A stretch of DNA of 64,000 bases from Thermohalobaculum sp039805905. Its GTDB lineage: Bacteria; Pseudomonadota; Alphaproteobacteria; Rhodobacterales; Rhodobacteraceae. Made by a program: the position numbers and the translations under genes. The stretch lies in NCBI GenBank assembly GCA_039805905.1, contig JBDIVM010000002.1:806001-870000 (forward strand), read 5' to 3'. The stretch's first letter is position 1. Each line of letters begins with the position of its first letter. The notes under the pieces are model-generated. The model worked only from the letters and a program-made list of their open reading frames with translations, was not told the origin of the DNA and ran no database searches. Below, piece after piece: positions 61,275 through 64,000 of this stretch.

Positions 61275-61958
61275 CTAAGTCCCCAGCGCGCCCGCAAGAT
61301 CTGCGAGATCGGCAACGACCAGGTCGGGCGCAAGCCCCAGACCGTCCAGCGGCTGCCCGTAGCGGCGCACCCAGATGGTCGGGAAGCCGTAGTTCTTCGC
61401 GCCGATCACATCGAACGAGTTCCCGGAAACGAAGCCGATCGCGGCCGCCTCGAGGCCGATCTCGCGGACGCCCACGTCGTAGGCCGCACGGCTCGGTTTG
61501 TAGACGCGGTCCGCGGTCGTGGTAATCACGCCTCTGAAGAAACGGTCGATGCCTGCACGCCGCTGCGAGGCCCTGATCATGCCCTCGGTCCCCATCGAGA
61601 GCACATAAAGTGCGTACCGCCCGGCAAGCCGCGCGAGCGCCGGGGCCGCATCCGGGTAGATCGGGGCCTCTCCGTCGGCGGCGAGCAGCTGCACACGCAC
61701 TTCGTCAGGCAGCCCGACGCCGAATTCCGCCGCGGCGAAGTCCAGCGCGTGCGCGCTCAGCTCGCTCCATGGCGCGTATCTGCCCATCATGCCGTTCTGG
61801 AAGCAGTATCGCTGGCAGGTCTGGAACCACAGCTTGGCGAGGCCATAGCCGTCGATGCGGGGGACATGCTCGTTGATCACCGAGCCGAGCCCCTGCTTGT
61901 CCGCAACGGTCCCGTAATAGTCGAAGGCCAGCGCCGACACCCGCCCGAATTCATCCAT
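61275..61958 (-). CDS. HAD hydrolase, (S)-2-haloacid dehalogenase type II-like
   Basis: A 227-aa HAD protein. Asp nucleophile in ALAFDYYGTVADKQ, second motif VLSMGTEGMI, Lys in YKPSRAAYDVGV and acid residues in FVSGNSFDVIGAKNYGFPTIWVRR. The layout is that of haloacid dehalogenase type II and related phosphatases. Specificity is not clear. AGGTGAGAG precedes ATG 61958; it starts just after the MFS gene and is probably co-transcribed with it. Confidence 0.82.
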   Translation of the reverse strand: MDEFGRVSALAFDYYGTVADKQGLGSVINEHVPRIDGYGLAKLWFQTCQRYCFQNGMMGRYAPWSELSAHALDFAAAEFGVGLPDEVRVQLLAADGEAPIYPDAAPALARLAGRYALYVLSMGTEGMIRASQRRAGIDRFFRGVITTTADRVYKPSRAAYDVGVREIGLEAAAIGFVSGNSFDVIGAKNYGFPTIWVRRYGQPLDGLGLAPDLVVADLADLAGALGT

Positions 61959-61961
61959 CTC

Positions 61962-63167
61962 TCACCTCGCCACACGAGCCGCCAGGATCACCGCACCGAA
62001 GCCGGTGCCGACCACCGCCACCGCCAGCCCGATCACCAGGTCGTAGCCGCCGACTTCCCAGACCAGCGCCGCCACCGTCGGGCCGGCCGCAAAGCCGCAC
62101 ATGAAGGGCAAGGCCAGCTTGCCCGCCGTCGCGCCGAACCGCCGGCGCCCCAGCAGCTGCGCCGTCAGCACCGGGCGCAGGATGCTCGCGGTCCCATAGC
62201 CGGCGCCATGCAGGATGACGAACGCGGCGGCAAGCCAGGGCTCGATCCCGGCAAGTAGCAGCGCCATTCCGCCAAGGGCCATGCCCATGTAGCAGCCCAT
62301 CGCGACGCCAAAGACGCCGACCTGCTTCTCGGTGGCCAGGGTGATGATCCGCCCCACCACCTGCATCGGCCCGATCATCGAGGCAGCGAGCACCGCGGCA
62401 GCCTCGCCGATGCCGCGGTCGGCCAGGATCGGCAGCAGATGGCCGAGGATCAGCCCATGGGTCAGGCCGATGCTGCCGAACGCGAAAGCCAGGCACCAGA
62501 ATGCGGCTTGCCGGGTGACCGGGGCCGGATTGCCACCGTCGAGGGCCGCCTCCGTCGCCGGTTGCTCCGGGCGATGGCGCTCCAGAAGCCGCAGTCCGAG
62601 CAGCGTCAGCGGGACCGACAGCAGCAGGATGGCGGCAGCAAAGCAGAGCACCGCGCCGCGCCAGCCGAGATGCTCGGCCAGGAAATGTGCGCTCGGAAAG
62701 GACACCGTTCCGGCGAAACCCGCCACGAGCGTCACCGTGGTGATGGCGGTGCGCGCCCGTTCGCCGACCGTCACCGTGATGATCGCGAAGCAGGCTTCGT
62801 AGAGGGCAACCGACATGGCCACGCCGATCGCCAGCCAGAGCGCGTAGAACTGCCAGATCTCCGTCACCTGGCTCAGCCCGGCCAGCAGCGCGGCGCCCGC
62901 CACCGCCCCGCCCGGATGGATCAGCCGGGCGGCCCCCCGGTCGATGAGCCGCCCCGCGAGCGGCGCGAGCAAGGCGGTGATCAGCAGCGCCCCGGTGAAT
63001 GCGCCCGAAAGCTGGGTCTTCGTCCAGCCAAGGTCGCTCTCCCATTCGGGCAGAAGCGCGGGAAAGGTGTAATAAAGGCAGGCCCAGACGACCGTCTGCG
63101 CCAGCGCGAGCGGCATCACATCCCGGCGCAGCGAGCGCTGACCATCCGCACCTTTGAAATTGGCCAC
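61962..63167 (-). CDS. MFS transporter, 12 TM
   Basis: A 401-aa protein with twelve hydrophobic segments and an N-terminal MFS start (LAQTVVWACLYYTFPALLPEWESDLGWTKTQLSGAFTGALLITALLAPLAGRLIDRGAARL). The GRLIDRG loop is the MFS loop 2-3 signature. The start is GTG 63167 with GGGAG upstream. Substrate is not evident; with the dehalogenase-like neighbour, an organic acid is possible. Confidence 0.88.
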   Translation of the reverse strand: MANFKGADGQRSLRRDVMPLALAQTVVWACLYYTFPALLPEWESDLGWTKTQLSGAFTGALLITALLAPLAGRLIDRGAARLIHPGGAVAGAALLAGLSQVTEIWQFYALWLAIGVAMSVALYEACFAIITVTVGERARTAITTVTLVAGFAGTVSFPSAHFLAEHLGWRGAVLCFAAAILLLSVPLTLLGLRLLERHRPEQPATEAALDGGNPAPVTRQAAFWCLAFAFGSIGLTHGLILGHLLPILADRGIGEAAAVLAASMIGPMQVVGRIITLATEKQVGVFGVAMGCYMGMALGGMALLLAGIEPWLAAAFVILHGAGYGTASILRPVLTAQLLGRRRFGATAGKLALPFMCGFAAGPTVAALVWEVGGYDLVIGLAVAVVGTGFGAVILAARVAR

Positions 63168-63252
63168 GCCATGCTCCCGTATCTGCCTCGGACGTCGCTA
63201 TCACGCCGCCGGAGACGAGGGCAACCGAACGATCCCGCCAATTCTCCATCGC

Positions 63253-64000
63253 TCAGGACGCCGCGCCGGACTGGCGCGCCGCATGCCGCCGGCGGAGCTC
63301 GGAGCGGCTGATCTTGCCGGTCGCCGTCGTCGGCAGCGCCTCGACGAACTCGATGACCCGCGGTTGCTTGTGGGGACCGAGGCGCTCCCTGACGAACACG
63401 CGGAGCTCGTCGGCGAGGTGCACGTCGTCGGACCCGCGGCCCGGCGGGACGTCCGATCGGACGACACAGGCCTTGATCAGCATTCCGCGCTGGCCTTCGG
63501 CATCGGGAACGCCGATGACCCCGGCATCGGCGACAGCCGGATGCAGCAGCAGGGTTTCCTCGACTTCGGCGGGGCCGATGCGGAAGCCCGCGCTCTTGAT
63601 CAGGTCATCGTTCCGGCCCTGATACCAGAAGTAGCCGTCCCGGTCCCGGCGGGCGAGGTCATGGGTCCTGATCCAGCCCGCGTCCAGTTTCAAGGCAGCG
63701 GTCTGCTCGGGTTGGTTCCAGTAGCCGAGGAACAGGGTCGGGTCGCTCGCCGAGACGACGATCTCGCCGACCTCGCCATCCGGCACATCGACGCCGCTCT
63801 CGTCCACCAGCCGGACCTGGCGGCCGGGGAACTCCCAGCCCATCGAGCCGGGCCTGATCGGCCTGAGCCGCTGGCAGTTGCCGATCATCTGGTTGACCTC
63901 GGTCATGCCATAACCTTCGTTGCAGACGACGCCGAGATCCTCCGACAGGGCCCGGTGCGTCTCGCCGGGCAGCGCCTCGCCGCCGGTGAAGATCGTCCGC
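63253..64000 (-). CDS. AMP-binding acyl-CoA synthetase, C-terminal part (5' end beyond the window)
   Basis: The visible 248 residues include the A5 motif NEGYGMTEVN, the A7 motif DAGWIRTHDLARRDRDGYFWYQGRNDDLIKSAGFRIGPAEVEE and the A10 lysine TTATGKISRSEL. This is the acetyl/medium-chain acyl-CoA synthetase type. Reading continues in frame to the right edge (FTGGEALPGETH), so an internal ATG is not the start. Confidence 0.9.
   Translation of the reverse strand, partial: RTIFTGGEALPGETHRALSEDLGVVCNEGYGMTEVNQMIGNCQRLRPIRPGSMGWEFPGRQVRLVDESGVDVPDGEVGEIVVSASDPTLFLGYWNQPEQTAALKLDAGWIRTHDLARRDRDGYFWYQGRNDDLIKSAGFRIGPAEVEETLLLHPAVADAGVIGVPDAEGQRGMLIKACVVRSDVPPGRGSDDVHLADELRVFVRERLGPHKQPRVIEFVEALPTTATGKISRSELRRRHAARQSGAAS

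Overview
The window is about 64 kb of very GC-rich DNA with dense genes, frequent 4-bp stop/start overlaps and GTG/TTG starts. Gene content (PuuE allantoinase, PucG, several HAAT-type ABC importers, GlxB/GltS-like genes, AioBA, PF13769-type small proteins beside metF) suggests an aerobic or facultative alphaproteobacterium. Genus cannot be read from the sequence. I saw no transposase, integrase, phage gene, CRISPR array or rRNA; one tRNA-Leu(CAA) is present.

Region 1 (1-18.5 kb) is a ureide (purine-ring) degradation locus. A minus-strand operon of about 12 kb reads: solute-binding protein, LivH, LivM, LivG, LivF, hydantoin/allantoin racemase, AllC-type amidohydrolase, PucG transaminase, a 59-aa FdrA-domain peptide, YlbE, FdrA, carbamate kinase and the start of a YlbF-type DUF2877 protein. 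Divergent from it lie a GntR regulator, PuuE allantoinase and OHCU decarboxylase. AllE and AllA follow after a tRNA gene and a CPA2 antiporter. Ureidoglycine can therefore go either to ureidoglycolate, glyoxylate and urea (AllE, AllA) or to oxalurate (PucG), which FdrA/YlbE/YlbF and carbamate kinase could split to oxamate with ATP formation.

Region 2 (18.7-27.6 kb) holds a secreted, membrane-tethered low-complexity protein and a three-gene glutamate-synthase-like operon (class II amidotransferase; GXGXG+FMN fusion; GltD+FMN-like fusion). Upstream lies a pterin-dependent methyltransferase likely to move methyl groups between a corrinoid protein and tetrahydrofolate.

Region 3 (27.9-33.8 kb) has an unanchored molybdopterin oxidoreductase with its four-cluster ferredoxin subunit, a hemopexin-repeat protein and arsR-arsD-arsA.

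Region 4 (34.2-55.2 kb) is the most unusual part: a corrinoid methyl-transfer system with two modules. Module A (+) is a second HAAT importer (LivHMGF+SBP), a UroD-family methyltransferase, a corrinoid protein, a NarI-like membrane protein, a LysR regulator, a RACo-type corrinoid activator and a CDGSH protein. Module B (-) is a MetH-activation-domain protein and a PF13769-type small protein, then UroD methyltransferase 2, corrinoid protein 2, activator 2, a CobW-type GTPase, a GntR regulator and a zinc-ribbon protein. MetF follows on the plus strand. Together these could remove a methyl group from an imported substrate, pass it to tetrahydrofolate and oxidise it. The substrate is unknown.

Region 5 (55.3-64 kb) has arsenite oxidase (aioBA), a pentapeptide-repeat protein and an aquaglyceroporin, then a betaine/homocysteine methyltransferase-like gene, a type II haloacid dehalogenase-like HAD protein, an MFS transporter and a truncated acyl-CoA synthetase. 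Arsenic genes thus bracket the corrinoid system on both sides.
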